From contig JANLOO010000023.1 of NCBI GenBank assembly GCA_031366605.1, forward strand, positions 1 to 64,000: DNA of 64,000 nucleotides. Reading direction: 5' to 3'. A program made the translations under genes and the position numbers. The DNA comes from CALMEC01 sp031366605. Its GTDB lineage: Bacteria; Actinomycetota; Thermoleophilia; Miltoncostaeales; Miltoncostaeaceae. Every line of letters begins with the position of its first letter. The stretch's first letter is position 1. The notes beneath the pieces are model-generated. The model had not been told where the DNA came from, did no database searches, and saw only the letters and a program-made list of their open reading frames with translations. This document shows positions 51,116 to 60,000 of this stretch, in pieces.

Positions 51116-52404
51116 TCAGCGCAATGTGTCGAGCATCGCCCAGTAGCCGGGATAGGTCTTGGCGACGCAGCTCGGGTCTCGGATCGCGACGCCGTCGATG
51201 CGCAGACCGGCCAAAGCGAACGCCATTGCCATGCGATGGTCCGCGTACGTCTCGATCTCCGCGCCGTGGAGGGAGCCGGGGGCGATCGTGAGTCCGTCGC
51301 CGAGGGCGTGAGCCTCGACCCCGAGCTTTCGCAACTCGTCAGCAACCCCGCCGATGCGGTCGGATTCCTTGGCCCGGATGAATCCGACGCCGTCGATCGT
51401 CGTCGTGGAGTCGGCAAAGGCCGCCACCACGGCGAGCGTTGGAACCATGTCGGACAGATCACGCAGATCGACCCGGACGCCACGGAGCCGACCGTCACGT
51501 CGCACCGTGACGCGATGGGGTGCGCGCTCCACAGCCGCGCCCATCTGTTCGAACACGTCGACGATCGCCACATCACCTTGGATCGATGCCGTCCCGAGAC
51601 CCTCGACGGTGACCGCGCCGCCGACGATCATCGCGGCCGCCCAGGGGTATGACGCCGCGCTCGCATCGGGTTCGATCGCGAAGTCACACGCTCGGTAGCC
51701 GGTCGGGGCGACCACGAACGTGCGCGCGTCAGGACGTCCGACCTCGGCGCCGAACGCCCGCATCACCGCGATCGTCATCTCGATGTAGGGCTCGGAGACG
51801 AGGTCGGTGGACACGACGATCCGCATGGGTCCGCGCGCACAGGGCGCGGCGAGCAAGAGTCCGGATAGGAACTGGCTCGACGTGTCGGCCGCCAACAAGA
51901 GCTCACCGCCGGGCAACCCGGACACCTGCAGCCCTGCCGGGAACCCGCTCGGGCTTGGCGCGGTGGTCGGATCGGCACCGCATGCACGGAGCGCCTGCCA
52001 CGTCGGTCCCATCGGACGGCCGCGCATCTGTGGATGAGCGTCGATCGTGAGTCGGCCGGTTCCGAGCGCAAGGAGCGGCAACGCGAACCTGGCCGTGGTC
52101 CCTGATTGCCGGACGTCGACATGGACGCCGTCGACGCGTGGGTACCCGTTGCACCCGCGATCATCCAGCGATCATCGTCAACCTGAACTTGGATCCCAAT
52201 GGCCGCGAGGACGCTGCGCATGGCAGCGGTGTCGTCGGCTTCGAGGGCACCGAGCAGCGTGCTCGTTCCGTCGGCCAGAGCCGCGCACACGAGCGCGCGG
52301 TTCGTGATCGACTTCGACCCGGGGACGTCTACTGCGACATCCAGCGCAGTGTGCCGCCGCACCTCGATGCGCATCGGATCAGGCAGGGCGCTGAGATCGA
52401 TCAC
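51116..52404 (-). CDS. aroA: EPSP synthase, frameshifted near the 5' end
   Basis: The shikimate-pathway enzyme joining PEP to shikimate 3-phosphate. The N-terminal piece has VPGSKSITNRALVCAALADG and ends in frame near WMIAGATG. The second piece, in another frame, has VRQSGTTARFALPLLALGTG, the KESDR-type block IRAKESDRIGG, DLSDMVPTLAV and YADHRMAMAFAL. Adding one G to a three-G run (minus strand; CCC at 52154-52156 on plus) restores AGCNGYPRVDGVHVDVRQSG and a complete protein. GTG 52404 is the start, with ATG 52374 as an alternative. Nothing else looks damaged, so an assembly indel is likely but unproved. Confidence 0.85.
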
Positions 52405-52490
52405 GGTCGTCGGCGTTCATTCGGATTGGTTGGAAGCGTCCGACGCACGGACGCCCGAGGGACGCGTTGCCCGAATACCGCGGGCATCGG

Positions 52491-54290
52491 CTATGAGGAC
52501 TCTGGGCCGTCGCGATCACGCTCATCCGCGCGTTGCTCCTCGTCGGGAACAGACCTGCGCACACGTTGGTAGGCGTATGCACCAGCCAGGAGCAGGAGGC
52601 CCACGACGACGAATGACGCGGCCCGGTTGATCGAGCTGAGGTTCGCGAGGTCGTAGATGAAGAGCTTGACGATCGCCAAGCCGAGCAAGCCGAGGCCGGC
52701 GAGGCGGGCTTCGCGCACGCCCTTGCCGAGTCCCCAGACCACGAGTCCGAGACCCACGACGGCCCAGAATGCCGAGAGCGTCGTCTGGGCACGTTGCTCG
52801 TCTGCGCCCAGGCCGTCGACGATTGCGATGGACACCAGGTACATGACGGCGGTTGCGGCGACCCAGGTGGACGCTCGGGTCAGCGGGATCGCTTCCAGCC
52901 TGCCGAGTGCGCCCGCCGGGGTGATACGTCCCAACCAGACTGCGGTGGCGGCGATGACGAGGAGTGCGACGGTGGCATCGGGAAACGACCTCACCCCGAC
53001 CCTGAGGGCCTCGAGCGGCACCTCGATCGCCAGCGCGTGGATGATCGCCGCGCCGACGTATCCGAAGGCCAGCAGGCTGCCGATCCTCTCTGAGCTTCTC
53101 GCGGACACCCAGGCGAGCAGTGCGGCCTCCGCGCAGAACGCCACCACGAGTGACGGCCCGTCGAGAATCAGCGCGGTTGCGATCGCGGAGAGGATGGCCC
53201 CGATCCCGATGACCGCCAACGCGATATCCGCGGCCACACCGCGTCGTCGCAGCACCGCGCCGATCGCCACGTGCGCGAGGGCGAGCGCGACGATCCAAAG
53301 GTCTTCCCCTCGGTGGTGGCCCTGTCTGTGCAGGGCGATCCATCCGGTCGCCGACGCCGTCACCGCGGCCGCGACGGCGAGTCCTGTGGACGAGACGTGC
53401 AACGCGGTCGCCTGCGTGCGGATGTCGTAACCGATCGCAGCGACGAGGTTGACGAGCCAGAACAGCGTGAGCACCACGAGCACGGTGGTGACGGCCGTGG
53501 CGTTCGCATCGACCCAGACGATGAGTTGTGGCAGGCTGACCAGGAATGCGGCGGCGGACAGCCACGCCCATCTGCGCCACAGGACCACGGTAGTCGAGGC
53601 GAGCAGCGAGATGACCACGAAGACGAGTGTGCCATTGGACGTCGGCGCCTCGACGAGGATTGGTGCCGCAAGCGAGCCGACGATGCCCAGACCTGCGAAC
53701 AACCGTGAGTCAAGGTGGATGGCCAAGGCGACCGCGCCCGCTCCGACCAGGCCGCCGAGGATCAGGCCAGGGCCGGGGTCGACGAACCCGTAGACCTGGG
53801 TCGCGGTCGTGATCGTGGCGAAGAGGCCGGCGATCCCGACGCCGATCGCCGCTCGCGACGCATCGGTCTGACCCTTGCGCTCGTGCAACCAAATGCCGCC
53901 CGCCACCAGGCCCAGTGAGCCGGTCGCGGCCAACAGTACGCGGGCGCCCTCGCCGATGAGCCCGTTCTTGATCGCAAGCGCCAGAAAGAAGATGACTCCG
54001 AGCAGGACGGCGAGGCCACCCACCAGGGCGAGCACACGTCCGCCGAGCAGGTCTTCGGTCAGGCGCGACTCGGGGCGTTTCGTGCGTGGAGGGGGTGGCG
54101 CCATCGGACGGGACTGCGCCGGCGCGACGGGTCCGTCCCGATCGATTCCGGCTGGGATGTCAGGTCGTGCGGTTGACGTCGCGGCGGGTCGGCGCGGGGC
54201 GTGCTGCTCGAGTTCGTGGACGCGGGCGACGAGCCCACGTACCTGCGCCTCGAGCGTGTCGATTCGAGCAGCCTGCGAGTCGTCACCCAT
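52491..54290 (-). CDS. DUF2339 polytopic membrane protein
   Basis: A 599-residue protein. The N-terminal coiled coil (IDTLEAQVRGLVARVHELEQ) is followed by a Pro-rich linker and then about 14-16 hydrophobic helices (first: GRVLALVGGLAVLLGVIFFL). The DUF2339 pattern LTEDLLGGRVLALVGGLAVL is clear. Function unknown; such proteins sit in the bacterial envelope. It is divergent from gcvT, whose -10 lies about 75 bases away. Confidence 0.8.
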   Translation of the reverse strand: MGDDSQAARIDTLEAQVRGLVARVHELEQHAPRRPAATSTARPDIPAGIDRDGPVAPAQSRPMAPPPPRTKRPESRLTEDLLGGRVLALVGGLAVLLGVIFFLALAIKNGLIGEGARVLLAATGSLGLVAGGIWLHERKGQTDASRAAIGVGIAGLFATITTATQVYGFVDPGPGLILGGLVGAGAVALAIHLDSRLFAGLGIVGSLAAPILVEAPTSNGTLVFVVISLLASTTVVLWRRWAWLSAAAFLVSLPQLIVWVDANATAVTTVLVVLTLFWLVNLVAAIGYDIRTQATALHVSSTGLAVAAAVTASATGWIALHRQGHHRGEDLWIVALALAHVAIGAVLRRRGVAADIALAVIGIGAILSAIATALILDGPSLVVAFCAEAALLAWVSARSSERIGSLLAFGYVGAAIIHALAIEVPLEALRVGVRSFPDATVALLVIAATAVWLGRITPAGALGRLEAIPLTRASTWVAATAVMYLVSIAIVDGLGADEQRAQTTLSAFWAVVGLGLVVWGLGKGVREARLAGLGLLGLAIVKLFIYDLANLSSINRAASFVVVGLLLLAGAYAYQRVRRSVPDEEQRADERDRDGPESS

Positions 54291-54363
54291 TCCGACCAGT
54301 ATTCAGGCGGGCTCGGATGCCGTGGAACAGCGGGCGTGGGCCGGTTTCGCATGGGCGGCGTGG

Positions 54364-54369
54364 TAGCGT
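54364..54369 (+). promoter_or_regulatory. Leaderless -10 box for gcvT-gcvH
   Basis: TAGCGT ends nine bases before the ATG at 54379. Confidence 0.45.
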
Positions 54370-54378
54370 CTCGCACCG

Positions 54379-55488
54379 ATGTCGAGCGCGCTCCTTCGCA
54401 CCCCCCTGCATGACCGTCACGTCGCGTTGGGTGCCAAGCTCGGTGGCTTCGCAGGTTGGGACATGCCGCTGGAGTACACGACGGTGCGTGACGAGCATCG
54501 CAGCGTGAGGACGCGGTGCGGTGTGTTCGACGTCTCGCACATGGGGCAGATCACGGTCGTCGGCGACGGCGCGCGCGCGTACCTGGGCGAGGCGCTGACC
54601 AACGACATCGACAAAATCGAGCCCGGCGAGGGCCAGTACACGCTTGTCTGCCGCGAGCACGGCGGCGTGATCGACGACCTGATCGTGTACGAGGTTCTGG
54701 ACCACTACATGATCATCTGCAACGCATCCAACGTCGCCCCGGTCTTCGAATGGGTGGCGGCGCGCGCGCCGACGGGCGTCACGGTCACGGACGTGTCGGA
54801 GCGGTACGCGATGCTCGCGCTACAGGGGCCGACATGGGAGCAGGCCATCGGCCCGCTCGTGATCGGGAGCGAGATCTTCGAACTGCCGTACTTCGGGATC
54901 GCGCAGGTGTCCCTCGCAGGGGTGCCGAGCTTGGTGGCGCGCACCGGGTACACCGGCGAGCCGGGCGTCGAGATCATGTGCCCGGCCCACCGCGCGGCCG
55001 ATGTCTGGGACGCGCTGATGGCCGGTCCCGACGCGCCCACCCCGGCCGGCCTCGCCGCACGCGACACGTTGCGCATGGAGATGGGGTACCCGCTCTACGG
55101 ACAGGAACTCAGCCTGACGCGGACACCGATCGAGGCGGGCCTCAAATGGGCCTGTGATCTGGAGGGCGGGTTCGTCGGAGCGGATGTGATGCTCCGGCAG
55201 GTCGCCGACGGCACACCGGATCGCCTCTGCATCTTCACGCTCGACGAGCCCGGGATCCCGCGCATGGGCTGCCCGGTCTCCGTGGGTGACGGGGTCGTGG
55301 GCGAGGTCACGAGCGGTACGCTCTCGCCAACGCTGGGCATCGGGATCGGGATGGCCTACGTGCGCACAGACTTGGCCGCCCCCGGGACGGCCCTCCAGAT
55401 CGACATCCGCGGCAAACGCAAGGCCGCGACCACCGGCAAGCGACCACTGGTCGACACATCACCCAAGAAGGACGAGAGCGATGGCTGA
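54379..55488 (+). CDS. gcvT: Aminomethyltransferase GcvT (glycine cleavage T protein)
   Basis: A 369-residue folate enzyme: TPLHDRHVALGAKLGGFAGW, VFDVSHMGQITVVG, DLIVYEVLDHYMIICNA and the C-terminal AYVRTDLAAPGTALQIDIRG. The active-site Asp region (PAGLAARDTLRMEMGYPLYG) is intact. It transfers the methylene group from aminomethyl-lipoyl-H protein to tetrahydrofolate. Its last 8 bases overlap gcvH. gcvP is not in the window. Confidence 0.94.
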   Translation: MSSALLRTPLHDRHVALGAKLGGFAGWDMPLEYTTVRDEHRSVRTRCGVFDVSHMGQITVVGDGARAYLGEALTNDIDKIEPGEGQYTLVCREHGGVIDDLIVYEVLDHYMIICNASNVAPVFEWVAARAPTGVTVTDVSERYAMLALQGPTWEQAIGPLVIGSEIFELPYFGIAQVSLAGVPSLVARTGYTGEPGVEIMCPAHRAADVWDALMAGPDAPTPAGLAARDTLRMEMGYPLYGQELSLTRTPIEAGLKWACDLEGGFVGADVMLRQVADGTPDRLCIFTLDEPGIPRMGCPVSVGDGVVGEVTSGTLSPTLGIGIGMAYVRTDLAAPGTALQIDIRGKRKAATTGKRPLVDTSPKKDESDG

Positions 55489-55873
55489 CGAGACCTACCC
55501 CGACGATCTGCGCTACCACCCCGAGCACGACTGGGTTCGAATCGAGGGCGATGAGGCCGTGTTCGGCATCACCTGGTACGCCCAGGACGCCCTGGGCGAG
55601 GTCGTCTACTACGACCCGCCCGAGATCGGCGCGGCGATCGTCAAGGACGACTCCTACGGAGAACTCGAGTCGGTCAAAGCGGTCTCAGACATCATCGCTC
55701 CGGCGAGTGGCGAGGTCACAGCCGTCAACGACACCATGCGCGACACCCCCGAGACCGTCAACAACGACCCCTATGGCGCCGGTTGGCTCATCCGGGTTCG
55801 CCTGACAGACCCCTCGGAGCTGGACCACCTGATGGACGTCGCGACCTACCGCTCCTATCTGGCGGGGTTGTAA
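55481..55873 (+). CDS. gcvH: Glycine cleavage system H protein
   Basis: A 130-residue lipoyl-domain protein with the lipoylated lysine K66 in GELESVKAVSDI and the N-terminal YHPEHDWVRIEGDEAVFGIT. It carries the aminomethyl group between P and T proteins. The ATG lies inside the last codons of gcvT (8-base overlap). Confidence 0.95.
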   Translation: MADETYPDDLRYHPEHDWVRIEGDEAVFGITWYAQDALGEVVYYDPPEIGAAIVKDDSYGELESVKAVSDIIAPASGEVTAVNDTMRDTPETVNNDPYGAGWLIRVRLTDPSELDHLMDVATYRSYLAGL

Positions 55874-56005
55874 CGCGCCTCCGGGGAGACCGTCCGCCGG
55901 AAGGGTTGGCGCCGTCGGCGCGTTGCCGTGTATCAGCATGCGTGTGACGAGCTCTGTTGCGACACCGGACGTTCCGGTTTCCAACCGCTCCGAAAGGATT
56001 TGCGC

Positions 56006-56503
56006 ATGGCAACGCTCCGCCAACTCTGGGTCACGCTGTCGACCGCCGACACGTTCCTCGCCGGCACCGACGCTGACCTCTTCCTCGAATTCGGCTTGAC
56101 CGGCAGGGTCGTGAAGCTGCCAGACCAGCCCGGCAACGACCTCGAGCAGCCGGGATTGCTGCCGCCCTTCACGCCGGGTTCGGCGTCGAACGCGACCACG
56201 TACATCTTCGACGTCGATGGCCTCGCCACATCGGACTTCGTGCCCGGCACACTGACACTGCGCAACGGCAACCAAGGACCGCTCCCGGGTCCTCCCGGTC
56301 AGCTCGGACAGGGGTGGCGCTGCCACGGTGTCCTGATCGTCGGCCTGGGTGAGGACGGCAAGTTCTACCCACTCGTCGCGATGCCCGACGTCGACCGCTG
56401 GCTCGCAGCGGACGAACCAGAGGGCCTGACCCTCAAGCTCGACGTCCTGAAGCCGACTGAGATCGGGGTGCTGGAGGGCGCAAAACTCGTCGTCGGGGTC
56501 TGA
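56006..56503 (+). CDS. PLAT/LH2-like domain protein
   Basis: A 165-residue protein with AAAGGA eight bases before the ATG. The first half resembles a PLAT (LH2) beta-sandwich: LWVTLSTADTFLAGTDADLF, then KLPDQPGNDLEQPG and IFDVDGLATSDFVPGTLTLR. PLAT modules often bind lipids or proteins. There is no signal peptide or membrane segment. A strong double hairpin ends its transcript. The match is by eye and moderate. Confidence 0.5.
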   Translation: MATLRQLWVTLSTADTFLAGTDADLFLEFGLTGRVVKLPDQPGNDLEQPGLLPPFTPGSASNATTYIFDVDGLATSDFVPGTLTLRNGNQGPLPGPPGQLGQGWRCHGVLIVGLGEDGKFYPLVAMPDVDRWLAADEPEGLTLKLDVLKPTEIGVLEGAKLVVGV

Positions 56504-56506
56504 GGA

Positions 56507-56570
56507 GAAAACAGAACTGAGCGCCGCGACTTTCGCGTCGCGAGGTTCTGTTTTCACCCCCAGCGGGGTG
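56507..56570 (+). terminator. Strong double-hairpin terminator after the PLAT-like gene
   Basis: Outer stem GAAAACAGAAC (56507-56517) with GTTCTGTTTTC (56545-56555), 11 perfect pairs, enclosing a second stem CGCGAC/GTCGCG (56525-56530, 56537-56542). The descending arm ends TTTTC. A second hairpin, CACCCC/GGGGTG (56555-56570), follows at once. It begins within four bases of the stop codon and looks like the strongest terminator in the window. Confidence 0.75.
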
Positions 56571-56708
56571 GGCGTTTGCAACGCCCGCGCAACTGACGAC
56601 AAATCGCTTGCGTAGTCCATCGGACGCCGTGCTCGGCCCCGTGCGAAGGCCGGGCACGGTCGCCCGCCGCAGAAAACGCCCAATCACGGGCGCGTTGGCG
56701 GAAGGTCA

Positions 56709-56714
56709 TACACT
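56709..56714 (+). promoter_or_regulatory. Leaderless -10 box for the methyltransferase gene
   Basis: TACACT ends nine bases before the GTG at 56724. The gene sits alone between the double terminator and a convergent gene. Confidence 0.4.
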
Positions 56715-56723
56715 CCGGCACAA

Positions 56724-58946
56724 GTGGACGATGATGCGATTGGCGGCGATCGGCGGAGCGTGATTCTGGCGGTCGTCGCGCGGCGGGCTGAGCTCGAAGA
56801 GTGCGGAACACCGACCGAAGTCTTCGCGCAGCTTTTCAGCGAGGTCTCACGTGGACTGTTTGGTCCGCCGGACGCGGTGGTCGGGTGGGTCTATGAGACG
56901 TTCCACGACCTGGATCGTCGAGCGGTGTTCGCGGTCGCGCGGAACGGCGGGGGCAAGATCGACGCGGGCGGTGTGGTTGCCGCCAGCAGGCTCTACACGC
57001 CGCGCTACGTCGTCGACTTCTTGCTGCAGAACAGTCTGGGGGCGATGTGGTGTGCGATGTATCCCGGCTCCAGACTGAGCGATGGGTGGCCCTTGATGGT
57101 TGCGGGCGCAGTCGGGCGCGAGCGGACGCCCGCGGCCCTCCGTGATGTCCGGCTGCTCGATCCGTGCTGCGGGTGTGGGGCATTTCTGCTGCCGGCGTTC
57201 GACATGCTCGAGCAGATGTACGCCGAGGAGCGGTCGCTCGCTCAGGCGGGCCGCATCCCGCGTGACTGGACCGTCGCGCCCGAGGACACCGCGCGTACGA
57301 TCGTCGAGCACAACCTGCACGGCGCGGACCTCGATGCGACGGCTGTCGCGATCACTGTGGATCTGCTGCGCGCACGTGCCGGGGCGAATGTCTCCGTCAA
57401 CCTGCACGTTCCGCAGCTGCCAATTGGCAGCCTTTCGATGGGCAACTGGCCGATCCAGCGGTTTGACATTGTGTGCACCAACCCGCCCTACGTGGGGTTT
57501 CGGATGCTGGACCCCACGGTCAAGGAGGCCGTACGCGCCGTGGATCCGATGGCGCGGTCGGATCTGGCCGTGGCGTTCCAGAGCCGGTGCTTCGGGCTCC
57601 TGCGCGAGGGGGGCTTGTGCGCGACCGTGACCCCGGCCTCGTGGCTCACGGGCCGCGAGTCGCTGCCGCTGCGCAAGCACATCCTCACACACGGTGGCCC
57701 GCGATTGACCGCTGCGTTGGGACAGCGGGTGTTCGATCAGGCGCCGTTGCTGTTTGTTGGGCTGAGCATCGTGGAGCGCGGCCGTCACCCGGAGTGTGTG
57801 CACGTTTTGCGACCCCACGTCGGGAGTGGGGAAGCGGGGCTGTTGCACACGGTTGCATCCGGGGGAATGGCGACCGACCGTGTGCTCCTTGAGCGCCTAC
57901 CGCTGCGGCCGTTCCTTCCGGGCGCTCCGCCGGCAGTCCTCGCGATGGCCGGTCGGGGACCGCGGGTCGGTGACCTGTTCACGTCGTTCGATGGCGTGTG
58001 GACAGGTGACAACGCGCGCGACACCCGGTACTGGTGGGAGCTGCCGACCGGCGCCGATGAGTGGCGGCCGCTGTCCGGCGGGCAGGGCAACGAGCCCTGG
58101 AGCGGACCGATCCGCCGCCGCATCCACCCATCGCACGTCGCAGGGCAACCGCCACGAATCGGTGCAATCGAGTACGCACGCGTCGCCGGAGGGCGGCTCG
58201 CTGCACGGCTCGTCGACAACGGGGCGGCATCGCTTGCGGGCATCGTGACGCTCGTCGGCCGTGACGACGAGGCATCCGAGCGCGTCGAGGAGTTGCTCGC
58301 GATCTTCAACTCCCGAATCGGGACCGCATGGCTGCGTACCCTGACCAGCGGCCTCAACTTCAATCCGGGCTATGCGGCCGAGGTCCCACTCGGCCGCTCC
58401 GCGCCGCCGGATGAGCTGCGGCAGGTCGTGCGACGGCTGGTTGGCATGAAAGCCGGCCTGACCCGGCGCGACCCGACGGCCGACACGTTCGTGGCCACGC
58501 GTCGTCCATGGGAGCCGTGCGAGATCACACCGCAGATCGATGCGCTCGAGGCTGAGCTGGACGGTCTGCTCGCACGTCACCTTGCGATCGACCGAGTGGA
58601 GTATTCACGCATCGCTCCCGTCGTCCGCTCCAGCCGGCGTGGCAATGACCTGGAGGATTACCTGATGGTCCACGTCATGCGGCTCGGCGGTTTCCGCTGG
58701 CCGACCGACCCCCAGGCACAACGTGCGCGAGCACGGCAGACAGACGTCTTAGCGATGGTCGAGCAGCTTCGCGACGTGCTCGGCGCTGAAGGCGGACCTG
58801 ACCTCGGGATCGACCTGCCGGACTGGATCACGCGCCGCCTGCCGCGCTATCAGGAATCGCGATTTCGGCGCCGGCCCGTCTTGTGGGTGTCCCGCGGGGT
58901 CATCGGCCTCGTCCCATCCGGCGTGGACCCCCCGGGGATGTCCTGA
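56724..58946 (+). CDS. PglX/Eco57I-like DNA adenine methyltransferase, solitary
   Basis: A 740-residue protein. After an N-terminal helical part comes YTPRYVVDFLLQNSLG (from residue 91), SAM motif I DPCCGCGAFLLPAF (146-159), motif IV TNPPYVGF (252-259, the NPPY of N6-adenine methylases) and VTPASWLTGRESLPLRKHIL. The C-terminal half probably holds the target-recognition domain and includes NFNPGYAAEVPLG. The layout resembles PglX and type IIG/Eco57I methylases but is shorter than PglX. No nuclease motif is visible and no BREX, Pgl or restriction partner lies nearby. It is in its own transcription unit. It could be a regulatory or orphan methylase. Confidence 0.75.
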   Translation: MDDDAIGGDRRSVILAVVARRAELEECGTPTEVFAQLFSEVSRGLFGPPDAVVGWVYETFHDLDRRAVFAVARNGGGKIDAGGVVAASRLYTPRYVVDFLLQNSLGAMWCAMYPGSRLSDGWPLMVAGAVGRERTPAALRDVRLLDPCCGCGAFLLPAFDMLEQMYAEERSLAQAGRIPRDWTVAPEDTARTIVEHNLHGADLDATAVAITVDLLRARAGANVSVNLHVPQLPIGSLSMGNWPIQRFDIVCTNPPYVGFRMLDPTVKEAVRAVDPMARSDLAVAFQSRCFGLLREGGLCATVTPASWLTGRESLPLRKHILTHGGPRLTAALGQRVFDQAPLLFVGLSIVERGRHPECVHVLRPHVGSGEAGLLHTVASGGMATDRVLLERLPLRPFLPGAPPAVLAMAGRGPRVGDLFTSFDGVWTGDNARDTRYWWELPTGADEWRPLSGGQGNEPWSGPIRRRIHPSHVAGQPPRIGAIEYARVAGGRLAARLVDNGAASLAGIVTLVGRDDEASERVEELLAIFNSRIGTAWLRTLTSGLNFNPGYAAEVPLGRSAPPDELRQVVRRLVGMKAGLTRRDPTADTFVATRRPWEPCEITPQIDALEAELDGLLARHLAIDRVEYSRIAPVVRSSRRGNDLEDYLMVHVMRLGGFRWPTDPQAQRARARQTDVLAMVEQLRDVLGAEGGPDLGIDLPDWITRRLPRYQESRFRRRPVLWVSRGVIGLVPSGVDPPGMS

Positions 58947-59135
58947 ACGACTGGTGGGGGCCGGCCGTGACGTGACACCCGAGTACCCGCCGCTCTGACC
59001 AGTGGCCCCGGCGGAACCACACGAACGCCCAGGTCGCGAACCGGGTGCCCCAGAGGCACGGAGTCAAACGCCGGCCTGGTCGCCGGGCGCCCGGTCGAGC
59101 CGACGTCCGGAACGCCCGCAAGCGTCCCGCGATAC

Positions 59136-59990
59136 TCACCACGCGGCGGTCAGGAAGTCGCGAACGGCTGCGACGTACGCCACCTGTTCTTCGGCGAACG
59201 CCATGTGGGCGCTGTGCTCGAACACGACGAGTTTGGCACCGGGGATCCCGGCCGCGATCACCTCGGCGCCTTCGACGCAGCACGTGCGCTCATGGCGACC
59301 GGTCAGCACGAGCACCGGCTGCGGGATCAGGTGGAGTCGCTCCTCGACTTCGATGGCGCCGTAGCCCTCGCGCGCCCCCAGCCGGATGACCTCGGGTGAG
59401 TAGACGGCGTCCGCCATGTCCGCGGTCATCGCGGCGATGCGCGGATCGCGCGGGTCGGCGAAATGGAAGGGCAGTTGGTCGCGCAGGAGTGCCGCGCATC
59501 CCTCCTGGGTCTCGACCCATTGCTCGTTGGCCCACGACTCGGTGACCTGTTGGCGAAGTTCGGCCGGCTCAAACCGGTCGAGCTCGTCCTGGATGCGCTC
59601 CAGGAACCGCTCAGAGGGGAGGCCACTCGAGATGATTGTGGCAGTGGCGGCGCCCGGAAAGTCCACCGCGTGTTGCAGCGCGACGAACGCTCCGAACGAA
59701 TGGCCGAGCACCGCATACCGCTGCAAGCCCATCGCGGCGGCGAGTTCGGAGATGTCACGTGCCATCCGGCTCAGGGTGACGGTCGCAAGCGGCGCACGGT
59801 CGGACCTGCCCTGGCTCCGCTGGTCGACCAATATCAACCGAACCTGGTCGGTCAGCCCATCCAGGTGGTGGCCGAACATCGTGTGATCAAGCCCCGGACC
59901 ACCGTGCAACACGATCAGCGGCAGGCCCTCGCCGCGTTCCACAACGTGGAGACGTGTGTCGTCGACCGGGAGGAGCAGTCCCGTAGCCAT
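59136..59990 (-). CDS. Proline iminopeptidase-like alpha/beta hydrolase
   Basis: A 284-residue alpha/beta hydrolase. It has HGGPGLDHTMF (oxyanion loop, residues about 29-39), LVDQRSQGRSDR, the nucleophile elbow LGHSFGAFVAL and a C-terminal FEHSAHMAFAEEQ His. HGGPG with DQRGxGxS-type sequence is typical of proline iminopeptidases, though many relatives act on esters or lactones. It starts ten bases after the flavoprotein stop, so it is in the same operon. Confidence 0.78.
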   Translation of the reverse strand: MATGLLLPVDDTRLHVVERGEGLPLIVLHGGPGLDHTMFGHHLDGLTDQVRLILVDQRSQGRSDRAPLATVTLSRMARDISELAAAMGLQRYAVLGHSFGAFVALQHAVDFPGAATATIISSGLPSERFLERIQDELDRFEPAELRQQVTESWANEQWVETQEGCAALLRDQLPFHFADPRDPRIAAMTADMADAVYSPEVIRLGAREGYGAIEVEERLHLIPQPVLVLTGRHERTCCVEGAEVIAAGIPGAKLVVFEHSAHMAFAEEQVAYVAAVRDFLTAAW

Positions 59991-60000
59991 GAGGACCGCT

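Noticed and set aside
56724..58946. A complete BREX or type IIG restriction system.
   Set aside because: No BrxC/PglY ATPase, PglZ, Lon-like or nuclease motif is present near or within the protein.
58947..59135. Minus-strand frame with TRFATWAFVWFRRGHW between the methylase and hydrolase genes.
   Set aside because: Short, no start signal and no family; could be a remnant but not supportable. No clear terminator either.
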